Assembly: GCA_013399115.1 (NCBI GenBank) | Contig: VXAA01005282.1 | Span: forward strand, 298,524 to 362,523 | DNA from: Anseranas semipalmata | Lineage: Eukaryota > Chordata > Aves > Anseriformes > Anseranatidae | Reading direction: 5' to 3' | Length of the DNA: 64,000 bases | Part shown: piece after piece, positions 51,344 to 61,262 of the stretch | How the letters are laid out: the number at the start of each line of letters is the position of its first letter | How positions within the stretch are numbered: position 1 is the stretch's first letter | Made by a program: the position numbers and the translations under genes | The notes under the pieces: generated by a model | What the model saw: only the letters and a program-made list of their open reading frames with translations | The model's database searches: none | Told to the model about the DNA's origin: nothing

Positions 51344-53399
51344 AAGCCAATTTGTTTAATACTTAAAATTCTAAATAAAATAAAATAAAAAAAGCCTATA
51401 TTTGTTTGCAGGTATAATTAGTAAACTGACTACTTATTTTTGTTTAACTTTGCTTTAAAAACTAGCCAACACTACAGTTTTCTATTGTATAGTTCTTTAA
51501 GGTCAGAGTTGAAAGCTTAAAATTCAGGTTCTACTGAGATAAAGGCACTGTGCTTTGCTAAGTTATGCTATTATCCCTGGTTATAATCTTCACTGACTTC
51601 AGAAATAATTGCTTTGCTTAAACAAAAAGGAAGTCTGATTCTAATTTGCTATCTAGATCTACATTCTTATATTCTTTTTATAGATTTTTGAACAAGTTAT
51701 CACTGGAATCTTCCTTCACTCAAACATAAGTGAAAGTTTTATCTTACTTCGGATATCACAAAAATAATTTATGACTAAGGAAACAAAACCTTTTGTCTCA
51801 CAATATATTTCTTTGCGACAGCTGTGGTATTTCACTGAAAGCACAAAAGCTGTGATGGTCTGGACTGCAATCAACCATTTTTAATAGGAAATTTTTACAG
51901 ACTTTTAATAAGATCTCCTAGCATAATTTATGGGGAGAGGTTTTGAAGTGAAGAGGCATTGTTTGGCAAAGTGTTCTTCCTCTAATCTCAGGAAATTTAA
52001 ATAATCGAGTGCTCATTTCCTCTAAACTTAGGATTTCTCCTAAAAAATGGTTAAGAAAAACACCTGCTACACTAGCAGCAAAATAAGTGCATCTAGAGTC
52101 CAAACAAAATATATTTCTAATGGCTTTTCAGATGCAAAATGCTTCACACCAGAACACAATATTATTGATAGTAACACAATATTGACTTTGGCCTGTTAAA
52201 TTCAGAATATTTAACAAATATTTTGAATGAAAATACCATGCTGGTCAGGATAACTGCAGTTATTTTTTAAAAAAAACTCATACAGTTAGGGGGATATAAA
52301 ATAAGTGGGCAAACATGCACAATTTACAAACAGTTTATAAGAAAACCAGATAAGCACCCAAAACTTACTATGCTTACTGAAGCTATCCGGAATTCCTCCG
52401 ACTACAGAACTCGGCTGGGAAGAGTAAGGACAACAGGCTTCCACTGAGATCTCTGATGTCTTGCAAATAGAGACTCAAAGTGTATTTTAGCAGTTTCACT
52501 TTAGTCCCAGACAGAACTAGGGGAAAAAAACAAAAACAAAAAAAAACAAAAACAAAAAAAACAGAAACATAAGTGGGAAGCACATTTCTATACATCAATA
52601 AAGCTAATCAAAGCTCCTGAATATGAAACAGCTTTGGTCTGGCTGACTAGGATTTTGGATGAAGTTCTGTTGTTTTTTTTTTTTTAAACTTTTCTGGGTA
52701 ACCTATTGTCCATATTTCTGACTTAAAGTAACAGCTGTCCTAACTGTGTTCCCCCAGTCTAGGTTGGTTATAGCACCTCTCCCAAAGGAGAAGGAAAAAA
52801 AGAAATAAAGAGAGAGAGAGGAAAAGCCTTTAAAGGAAGGGCTCATGAACAGCTCAGGTAGTCGCAGTACCCGGGACTCATCCAGGTCACTGTGTGCCAA
52901 AGACCTCAAGAGGGCACTCAGCACAAAACATACTGCATTACAGGAATGAAAGAAGGTGTTTGCAGTTGTGTCATTGTCCACTTTCCACAAAAGGCAGTTA
53001 TCCTTACCCAGTTTTCCAGAGGGTCAGCTCAGCTTTCATCTCCTCATCAGTACAGATACAGAACTGTTAAAAAAAAAAAAAAATCTGTAGAGGGAAAATA
53101 TGCCATCATAGAATCTGTGCTTCTTTTCTATATTGAAGAAGATCCCTTTCATCAATGTTTTTAAGCAAAGAGGATCAGTTTCTAGAGTCAGCCCTAAAAC
53201 CTTCCTTTTCTAAAGCTGTCTGTTGATTTCCAAGAGTTATTGCAGCCAGAAACACTTTTACGTTCAAGGCATGCAGGACAGAATACCACTTCCTTAGACT
53301 CCACCTCTCTGGCCTGCCAATGGAAACTAAACAAAACCAAAACCAGTCTACAGCGAGTGCCAGTCAAAATTCATCTTCTTCCTTCAGTAGCCACGACTT
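51344..53399. other. Intergenic, no gene recognised
   Basis: AT-rich. Contains A-rich low-complexity (52,524-52,563, runs of A separated by C) and an A run at about 53,067-53,081. No coding signal. Confidence 0.55.
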
Positions 53400-53690
53400 A
53401 GCGGGATGTTTCTTTCCCCATGCCCGTGTACACACATGCTTGCCCCCAGACGCAGGCAGCAGCCAGCTCTGAAATGGCGGTGACCTCGTGCAGGTTCCTG
53501 CTGTGCCCTGTCCCTGCGGCACGGCTCCCACCCGCCCTGAATTGCTGCCTGCTGCAGGGTGCCGCCTGGCCCCCGGCTCCACAGTCCTGCTGCAACCCGG
53601 GCAGCCTCCGCAGGGACCTCTGGCTCCCTAGGCAGAGCTTTAACCCCATCCGTGCCCGGTTTCTGAACTGGCTTCGCAGACTGCAAACAG
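53400..53690. other. GC-rich patch, weak CpG island
   Basis: About 290 bases with roughly a dozen CpG sites (CTGCGGCACGG, GTGCCGCC, CCCGGGC, CTCCGC, CCGTGCCCGG) inside AT-rich surroundings. It lies about 3.2 kb upstream of the EIF3M CpG island. Open frames of 72 to 100 codons cross it on both strands, as expected from low stop density in GC-rich DNA, and none is recognisable. It may be a small regulatory island, a distal promoter or an old GC-rich insertion. Confidence 0.45.
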
Positions 53691-56639
53691 GTTTATAAAC
53701 AATTGCCTCGTTCCCACAGAGATGTCATTATTCCAATAAAACTGAAGCCCACTCTTCTACCACATCCTCTTTACGTTGGTAGTTTCACAAAACACATACT
53801 GCCCCTTTTACATTCAAAGTGGACTTCCTGATGCACAAGTTCAAACTCCAGCTATCATCTATCATCTTAATTCTTCTGGGACAAATAAAGTATCATGCAA
53901 CTTACCATATGCGGATATTTCAGCAGAGCTCTTTAGAGGCATGTCCTGTCCACCCCATGTGATCAGTGGTTATTTTATGTTTGTATATTTAGAATAACAC
54001 ACAGCAAACCTCCATCTAGGTGCACTACCTAAAAAAAAATAGACACCGAGGTTGCGAGTCAATTCCCTATGTGACTTGAGCCATTTATATACCTAAGGCA
54101 TCTGAGACATCTACAGAGGAATCTCAGACAGCTTGTGATCTATAGGAGACTCAGAGCAGTTTGTAGCCATGCGCAATATCCTAAAACACAAACTGGCACT
54201 AGACACATGCTTCAGCACCTGAATCTCCTGAAGATCTGTAGCAAATCAAACGTACCCCCATTCCCCAGTGCACTAGATGCCAAGTCATCTTTATTCTCAC
54301 AGGACTGCGTTAAGCAGCACTCGATGAAAGTCACCTGCATTTTACAAATGCTTAAGCACTCATCCTCTGAAAATCAAATCTCATTGCAGATTAGGCACAC
54401 AAAGGAGAGACATCTATGTACAACCTTCAGATCTACATTATAGTGTATATTACAGTGTATCTGCTGATCTATATAATACAAAAGAATTGTAACACTACCA
54501 ATCAGACAGTATTAAAAACAATTTTAGTAAAGATACCTCATCAGTTAAAGTAGGGTTATTATTTCAAAAATATTTCCACAACTAGAATAAATTCATTAGC
54601 CAGGATTTGCATGGTAGAAAAATTAAGAAAAACTAAGCCTGTATTATTCAAAAGTAATACAAGCATGTAGATGATCAAGACTAACTCGACTCATGAACTT
54701 TAATGCAGGCAACGTGGGCCTTTATCAGGTTGAATGTGCTCAGTGCTGTGGAAACTTAGAAGCAGGTGCTAGACCTGCTCTGCTTTTTAGACTCAGTAAC
54801 TAAGCCTAGGTGTTATTTGGTGAGGTTTGTAGGTGGGAAAAAGGGTGTGGGGGGTGTATGCAGCAGTCTTATTAACTTAGGGAATTCGGGTAAGCTTTTA
54901 TGATGCTTTTATCTCTGCAAGTTATGGCGGATATAACAGTCATAAGGTGATGTGACTAATAATCAATTCAGCCTTTAGTAATAAAAGGTTGAAACTGCTA
55001 GTGCTTTCAACATCTTCTACATATTTTATACGAAAGCTGTGTTAGAAATATTTCCCGAAATGTTTGGTGGTGTGGAACAAAAAAGGGTTATGGATAGAAT
55101 CACCTTATGTGTGTTAGTTGTGATCCAAATGTGTAAAACTCAAGAGTATAGAGCCAAAAGATGTAAAGGCTGTCCTGAAATCTCACAATATTCCCTCAAA
55201 CTTTGGATTGTGACTTTGATTACTGCAAATTGCCCAGTAATTCCACAGCAGAATTAAGGTTTTTTTCAGCTTCCTGCAGAAGGGGTGGAACTCCCACTCC
55301 TCAGGCAGTGAAGCTGAATCCATCAAAATTTCTTTTATTGAGGAATAAAAAAATTTTCATAGGGAATTTCCAGGCCAACAAAAATAGCACATGCTAGTTT
55401 TAAGCACTTGCTAGTGTCATCCTTCAGTCTATAAATCCCTTGAGTTCACTGTCAATTGCTAGCTCTTCCTAGTTACCTTTCAATACATTGGCACAACGGT
55501 TATGAACTTCCGTGCAAACTCCAAGGTTGCCATTAATATTCAAAGAGTCTCCCAAGTTTGTGTAAATGATTTCTAAATACTAACCACTGAGAATACAAAA
55601 TAACAATGCTAAGGTCTCTTTTGAATTGTGTTTTCATATTTATTGCTAAAACCTCATTTGTAAAATCAGGGTGAGATGAGTGTTTGACAGCAGAGCAAAG
55701 TCCTTTGCTAAACACTGTTAACACTCAATGGTATGATCAGTAACTCTACGCAACTTTGTCACGTTGCAGATTATTTATTTAAACTCTTGAAGCACAAAAC
55801 ACTACCTCCAGTCCCGGTGCACTATATGTCACCTAGTTGTTTTACATCAGGGACAAGACTTTACAAAACACTGGCTCAGCAAGGCGATCCACAGGTTCTA
55901 ATGTAAACAACACAAAACACAGCCCCGCAGTCCCAACCTCAACTTTCCCATTAACAGAGGAATCACCTCAGAGCTCTTTTCCTGGCACTTCAGAATTCCA
56001 TTACTGGTTGTCAGACTGTATTTCTCCGAAGAAATACTTATCTTGAATTACTCAATGACTTAGAGTAATGAAAAGCTCTTTAATTACTTTCTAGCAGTAC
56101 TATTATGTAGCAGTAACAGGCCATCCATGAACCCTTCTCTCTCAAAATCGTCCAGATCTTATTGAACAAGTCTTTAGAAATGTTTAACCCAAATAGTTGT
56201 GTCTAAGTGTTTTCTAAATTTCTGTTAGTGAATACTAAGCATATGCCAGCAAATACTTAGCATAACTGACAGGGAAATAAAAGCTTGCTTGTGTTCCCTC
56301 CTGCCCCCAGTCTCCTTTCTCTGGCTTTCCTTGTAACCTGTGAAACATCACGAAACTCAGTCTATGTCTCTCTTGGTCTGCTAGAGCTGCTGCATAGGAG
56401 ACTTCTTACTTTTTAGCAGAAAAGACACGCAATAGGTCGGTATCACCAAGGCACTACTTGTTAGTTTTCGTTGGAGTATGAGCTAGGGCAGTATTAAGAC
56501 AAAATAAGCAACAGGTTACTATCACCTGATTAGGAACTCTTGTCCTTTCTCTAAGCAGGTTTCACCGCTAGCATACCTAAACTAAGCCTGTTATTTAAAC
56601 TTTCCCAGCAAAAAGGACAAAGCTACGCGTTTAATGGGA
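53691..56639. other. Intergenic, upstream of EIF3M, no gene recognised
   Basis: AT-rich with short chance frames. The segment 54,060-54,420 carries CTAAGGCATCTGAGACATCT and similar short units that might be remnants of another old interspersed repeat, but I could not align them convincingly. Confidence 0.5.
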
Positions 56640-57900
56640 GAAAAAAACAAGTGACCAGACAACGGTCCTTTCGGGGGAGAAGGGAAGGAGCTCTCGCCCT
56701 TTTCACAGGGGAACAACGCCGGCTGACAGGCTCCTGTGCCTGCAGGCACACACGTACCTCACCACGCCGCACCGCGGCGGCCAGCCCGCCTGTCCCCCTC
56801 GCACGGACGGCGCTGAGGCGACGCGCACGGCGCCNNNNNNNNNNNNNNNNNNNNNNNNNNNNNNNNNNNNNNNNNNNNNNNNNNNNNNNNNNNNNNNNNN
56901 NNNNNNNNNNNNNNNNNNNNNNNNNNNNNNNNNNNNNNNNNNNNNNNNNNNNNNNNNNNNNNNNNNNNNNNNNNNNNNNNNNNNNNNNNNNNNNNNNNNN
57001 NNNNNNNNNNNNNNNNNNNNNNNNNNNNNNNNNNNNNNNNNNNNNNNNNNNNNNNNNNNNNNNNNNNNNNNNNNNNNNNNNNNNNNNNNNNNNNNNNNNN
57101 NNNNNNNNNNNNNNNNNNNNNNNNNNNNNNNNNNNNNNNNNNNNNNNNNNNNNNNNNNNNNNNNNNNNNNNNNNNNNNNNNNNNNNNNNNNNNNNNNNNN
57201 NNNNNNNNNNNNNNNNNNNNNNNNNNNNNNNNNNNNNNNNNNNNNNNNNNNNNNNNNNNNNNNNNNNNNNNNNNNNNNNNNNNNNNNNNNNNNNNNNNNN
57301 NNNNNNNNNNNNNNNNNNNNNNNNNNNNNNNNNNNNNNNNNNNNNNNNNNNNNNNNNNNNNNNNNNNNNNNNNNNNNNNNNNNNNNNNNNNNNNNNNNNN
57401 NNNNNNNNNNNNNNNNNNNNNNNNNNNNNNNNNNNNNNNNNNNNNNNNNNNNNNNNNNNNNNNNNNNNNNNNNNNNNNNNNNNNNNNNNNNNNNNNNNNN
57501 NNNNNNNNNNNNNNNNNGGGGCCTGCCGGAGGCACGGGGCGTGCGAGCCGCGGCAGGCGGGCGTTCCGCGGTGCGGGTGCGCTTGCGGCCTCCCCGGAGA
57601 GACCGGCACCGCCCCGATGCTTCGCTTCAGCCTCTCTGCGGCACCGCTTTTTGAAGCAGAAAACTCGGTCCGGTGCTGGCTACAGCGCTACTTACGCGGC
57701 GTGGGTTGCGCGGGGTCCCGGCGTTACAGGCATCGCTGCTCCTGCCTTCGAGCAGCTTCTCCGGCTTGTCTTTGAACTGCGGCGTTTGTTGCTGCCGGTG
57801 TCTTGTCACTGGTGTGTGTATATACGCGGTGGGAAAGCTGCAGGAAACGCATTTGAAAATCCTAGCCTTCAGTCTGGTTTTCCCGTGCCTTAATGCCTAG
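56640..57900. promoter_or_regulatory. EIF3M: CpG island and promoter of EIF3M (interrupted by gap)
   Basis: CpG density rises sharply at about 56,690 and stays high to the gap, resumes at 57,518 and fades by about 57,850. Its position directly upstream of EIF3M coding exon 2, in a vertebrate housekeeping gene, makes it the promoter island. The transcription start, 5' UTR and first coding exon are not visible in the sequenced flanks and probably lie in the 683-base gap. Translated frames that run through the gap are artefacts of undetermined bases. Confidence 0.85.
56835..57517. other. Assembly gap, 683 N
   Basis: Undetermined bases in the core of a GC-rich island, the usual failure point of short-read data in bird promoters. 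It most likely removes EIF3M exon 1 with the start codon. Confidence 0.98.
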
Positions 57901-58430
57901 TAAATCCCCATCAAGCAGTCAGTCTGCAACAGCGTCAGTACAGTAAAGGGTCCCAGAGCGCTCAGTTACGTCTAACGGTGCGGTATCGATTTGACATTGA
58001 ACTTGATGGAAATTACCTCTTGTATCAGGGTAGCGTCCAGGTCAGAGCTCCCCTGTGCCAGATGTTGCGTGGCCTTGTAAAGATTCTCTCTGAAGAGTTG
58101 GGTTCTGCTGCTGAAACGGTGGGTTGTAACGTTCGTGCGCAGGCCTGTCGCTCTAGGAAAGGTATTTTCTTAGCGTAGGGTTAAATCCTAACAAGGTAAA
58201 GCAGGTCACAGGATTATATTAGGAACATGCTGTATCTTACACTGAGCTGATATTTGGGTTATATGAGTGGGGGAGAAGGAGTGTTACGGGTGGTGGGGAG
58301 ATGAGAGTTAACTGAGTGAGTAGCAGGAGAAGAGGAGAGGTTGTGGAACAAAGATCTATAAGAAATTGAATTACTTTGACCATGCTGTTCACAAAACAAC
58401 TGCTTTGTTTTCTGTTTGTTTTTTTTTAAG
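57518..58430 (+). other. EIF3M: EIF3M intron 1 (right part)
   Basis: GC-rich at first, then grading to ordinary intronic composition and ending in a T-rich tract and AAG acceptor at 58,428-58,430. The short open frames at 57,651-57,900 and 57,978-58,178 have no resemblance to eIF3m. An alternative non-coding first exon here cannot be excluded. Confidence 0.65.
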
Positions 58431-58563
58431 GCTGCAGAACTTCGAGCTTACTTGAAATCTAAAGGAGCTGAAATCTCTGAAGAAAACTCTGAAGGTGGAC
58501 TTCATGTTGACTTGGCACAGATCATTGAAGCTTGCGATGTGTGCCTGAAAGAGGATGACAAAG
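58431..58563 (+). CDS. EIF3M: EIF3M coding exon 2
   Basis: Acceptor: T-rich tract then AAG at 58,428-58,430. The exon is 133 bases: 44 whole codons (AAELRAYL to CLKEDDK) plus one base of a split Asp codon. The donor is GTTTGC at 58,564, weaker than the GTRAGT consensus because of T at positions +3 and +4. It starts in phase 0, which fits an exon 1 ending on a whole codon. Confidence 0.95.
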
Positions 58564-61262
58564 GTTTGCCTCTTTAAGTGTTGCCAGTTTTGCTAAACAT
58601 ATCACAGTCAGTTCTTTCAAATAAGTAAGTATGGGCAGAGTTTAGAGGTATGTCACGTGGCTTACATGTTAACACATGCATCTCTATAAAACTGGAAGTA
58701 CTTATTTCCAACATGGCCATGTAAAATTTGCATATGCTCTATCCCTCCCTTTTTCAAACATCCAGCAGCCTTTGAAGAAATCAGAAGTAGAGCTAGACTG
58801 TGCTTGTTATGAGGGCATGGTGAGTTGCATGTAAAAAAAGGGTTTCTCTCTGAAAAAAAATTGTACGATAAAGTAAGATTCACTGTTAGTTAATGGCTGT
58901 GGTGCCGCAGATCAAATAGGTGGCAATAAAAATTAAGACTGTAGACATCTGTAACTAGAAGTTTTAAGGCCTAAACATTAATTGGTTAATATTGTCTGAA
59001 AACACTAGGATCTTTCCGTAGTCAGTAACTGGTTTTGATCCTTTGAAACTGCACTACTATGGTTTAGTGACACTGATATTACTGCAGTAGCCTTAAATGA
59101 TCTTTCTGTGCCTCCACTGATTTGTACAGATATAAGGTTCCATTTAGAACTTCTATGTGTAAAAGATCAATTGCTGATATTATTAATATATGCTTGGAAA
59201 AAATGCATGGTTCATCTAAGAAGCAGTACTTATGATTATTTTTCATTTTGCCTGTTACTGTAGACAAATGAGTATGAAATATTGGAGAACCTTGTCACTG
59301 TGCTGTTTAATGTTCAGGTGTCATTATGGGAAATAAATACTTGCCATGTGTATTGAATTTTGTTCTTACACTTTGCATAACTGATATTTGGGCAGGCTGT
59401 GGAAAAAAATACCTATCAGGTGCTATTTGTAATGTATGTAATGCCACACTTCAAACAGAAGCTGGGGAGGCCTCTGCAGATACTTTGTTCTTGTGGGCAT
59501 TTTTCCTGTGGTCTGGGTTTCCCTTGCACTTGTTTTACTGTACATGAGCAGTAGAATTAGACATGAGGTTAGAATTCTCACTTTAAAACTGTGGGGCAGT
59601 TTTCTAGATGTGCAGGAGGAACCCACTGCTTTATTTGCTTATTTAAAGACCAAAACCTGAAGTTCCTCCGGCTTCTCTTCTGTGTAGATGGAGAATTTGA
59701 AGCAAGTCTGATATCAAATACCAGATCGTGTTTTTACCTTAGAGCAGTAATTCTTGCTTTAAATTGAAATGTGTTAGTAAGAGACCACATGAACCAAATC
59801 TCTTTTACATTCTGATGAATATCCAAATTGGTTATGTTGGCATCTTATCTCTTACAGTTCTTGCCAAAGCAAAATAAGCATTCATAGCAGAAGAACCTCT
59901 CCAGCACTAAATAGCTACTGATGATGATTGTTGCTGGCAATTTTAAACAGCTGTGTATTTTGTTTTGTGCAGATGTTGAGAGTGTAATGAACAGTGTAGT
60001 CTCTTTGCTTCTTATCCTGGAACCTGACAAACAAGAAGCACTGATCGAAAGTCTATGTGAGAAATTAGTAAAATTTCGGGAAGGAGAGCGCCCATCTCTT
60101 AGACTGCAGCTGTAAGTATTCTGGAGAGAAAAGTGAGACAACGGTATCTTGCAAAGTAATCCTTCCTCTAAAGAGAACGGATTATTTTGTATGTCTTTGT
60201 AAATGAAGGTGTGGGGTGTCTATCAAGATTTGTGTCTGTTGCAGGAAGAATGCCCCCCCCCGTCATAAAGTAGAAGTATCAGTATACTTTCTTTGGGTAT
60301 TATGAACTTCTAATGCACAGAGTTTTTGGCTTCTCTGCAGCAACCTGTTACAAAACTGAACGCTGTTACAATTTATCCTGGACTTAAACTAGCACTTAAA
60401 CTTACTACTGTGTACTAGCAGGTGTCTGAATAGAAACACTTGTATGCACTCCAATAAAGTTTTCCTAAACCTTTTTAACTCAGTTGTTCCTTGTTTGTGG
60501 TTTAGACTGAGCAATCTCTTCCACGGCATGGATAAGAACACTCCTGTGAGATACACAGTGTACTGCAGCCTTCTTAAAGTGGCCTCATCATGTGGTGCCA
60601 TCCAGTACATTCCAACTGAACTAGATCAGGTAATTACTGTGGTGCTTCAAGTTACGGCCTTTGTATTAACCATGTTGCATCTCACTAAATGTTAGTCAGA
60701 GCTGATACAGACCAGCTCTCCCTGCTGTAAATTGCTAGACCCTGGTGAAACAAGAAATGCAGAACACAAAACTTCTTACCTTTTAAAGGTCAGCCTACAG
60801 AATCTAAATCAAGGTGCCATTTATTTTCCATCTCTGATGCTGAACATAGTTAGATATGTCTGATTCTTGTGACAGTAATGAAAGTGAGAAGCTTTGATCA
60901 GGAATTGGGGCAGCAAGTTCTTGTCCCTTGCTCTGGAATCAGAATGTATTCAATCACTTGTCCTTACTTAGGAAGTAACGTGGAGGGCACAGACTTGTGG
61001 GAAAACTTCCAGGTTCTGCATGGGGAGCCTGAGGGTCAGAGGACCCAAAGGAGAAATCTCTGTGAAAGATCTTTTGAATCCTTTTCTGCTTGAGAGTAAA
61101 TAAGAAATACTTGCAGTTTCATTTTAGCTTTTTCCCAATGCTTCCTTTTCCCTTGTATTCTACTTAGGTCCGAAAATGGATTTCTGACTGGAATCTCAGC
61201 ACAGAGAAAAAGCATACTCTTCTGAGACTGCTGTATGATGTCCTAGTAGACTGCAAAAAGAG
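58431..61262 (+). CDS. EIF3M: Eukaryotic translation initiation factor 3 subunit M, partial (coding exons 2-5)
   Basis: eIF3m is a PCI-domain subunit of the cytoplasmic eIF3 complex, which binds the 40S ribosomal subunit and helps recruit mRNA and initiator tRNA. Four exons, 58,431-58,563, 59,973-60,111, 60,506-60,629 and 61,168-61,262, join in frame to about 163 codons. They match vertebrate eIF3m almost residue for residue: AAELRAYLKSKGAEISEE, LAQIIEACDVCLKEDDK, FREGERPSLRLQLLSNLF and KWISDWN are visible. Compared with the roughly 374-residue human protein this covers about residues 15-178, the N-terminal helical region; the C-terminal PCI domain lies beyond the window. The first about 14 residues, with the start codon, are missing, most likely in the gap at 56,835-57,517. 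Frames are open, with no stop or frameshift, and introns are present, so this is the functional gene and not a processed pseudogene. The first N-terminal residues and the last exons cannot be checked here. Confidence 0.96.
58564..59972 (+). other. EIF3M: EIF3M intron 2
   Basis: An intron of 1,409 bases between a GTTTGC donor and a TTTTGTGCAG acceptor. It is AT-rich; no repeat or small RNA gene was recognised. Open frames inside it are short and unrelated to eIF3m. Confidence 0.9.
59973..60111 (+). CDS. EIF3M: EIF3M coding exon 3
   Basis: 139 bases after a GTGCAG acceptor. It completes the Asp codon split by intron 2, then encodes VESVMNSVVSLLLILEP and continues to RPSLRLQ plus two bases of a Leu codon. 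The donor is a strong GTAAGT at 60,112. The sequence is essentially the vertebrate eIF3m consensus. Confidence 0.96.
60112..60505 (+). other. EIF3M: EIF3M intron 3
   Basis: 394-base intron with a GTAAGT donor and a GTGGTTTAG acceptor. Contains a short C run near 60,251-60,259. No other feature. Confidence 0.92.
60506..60629 (+). CDS. EIF3M: EIF3M coding exon 4
   Basis: 124 bases. It completes the split Leu codon and encodes LSNLFHGMDKNTPVRYTVYC, then LLKVASSCGAIQYIPTELDQ, ending on a whole codon before a GTAATT donor at 60,630. Human eIF3m has LIKVAASCGA at the same place, so this copy carries conservative changes. Confidence 0.96.
60630..61167 (+). other. EIF3M: EIF3M intron 4
   Basis: 538-base intron with a GTAATT donor and a TTCTACTTAG acceptor. 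A chance open frame at 60,869-61,093 lies inside it; its translation is not related to eIF3m. Confidence 0.92.
61168..61262 (+). CDS. EIF3M: EIF3M coding exon 5
   Basis: 95 bases: 31 codons (VRKWISDWNLSTEKKHTLLR, LLYDVLVDCKK) plus two bases of the next codon, probably Ser as in other vertebrates. The donor is GTATAA at 61,263. Human has NLTTEKK and YEALVDCKK here. Confidence 0.96.

Noticed and set aside
53384..53698. Overlapping open frames of 83 to 100 codons on both strands
   Set aside because: Low stop density from the GC-rich patch explains them; none is recognisable.
54060..54420. Possible additional old interspersed repeat
   Set aside because: Short resemblance to known sauropsid repeat units only; could not be aligned over a useful length.
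56623..57775. Long open frames of 258 to 374 codons on both strands
   Set aside because: They run through 683 undetermined bases, so most of each translation is unknown; the remaining ends are GC-rich island sequence.
57978..58178. 66-codon frame as an alternative first exon of EIF3M
   Set aside because: It does not resemble the eIF3m N-terminus and no splice donor joins it in frame to exon 2 at 58,431.
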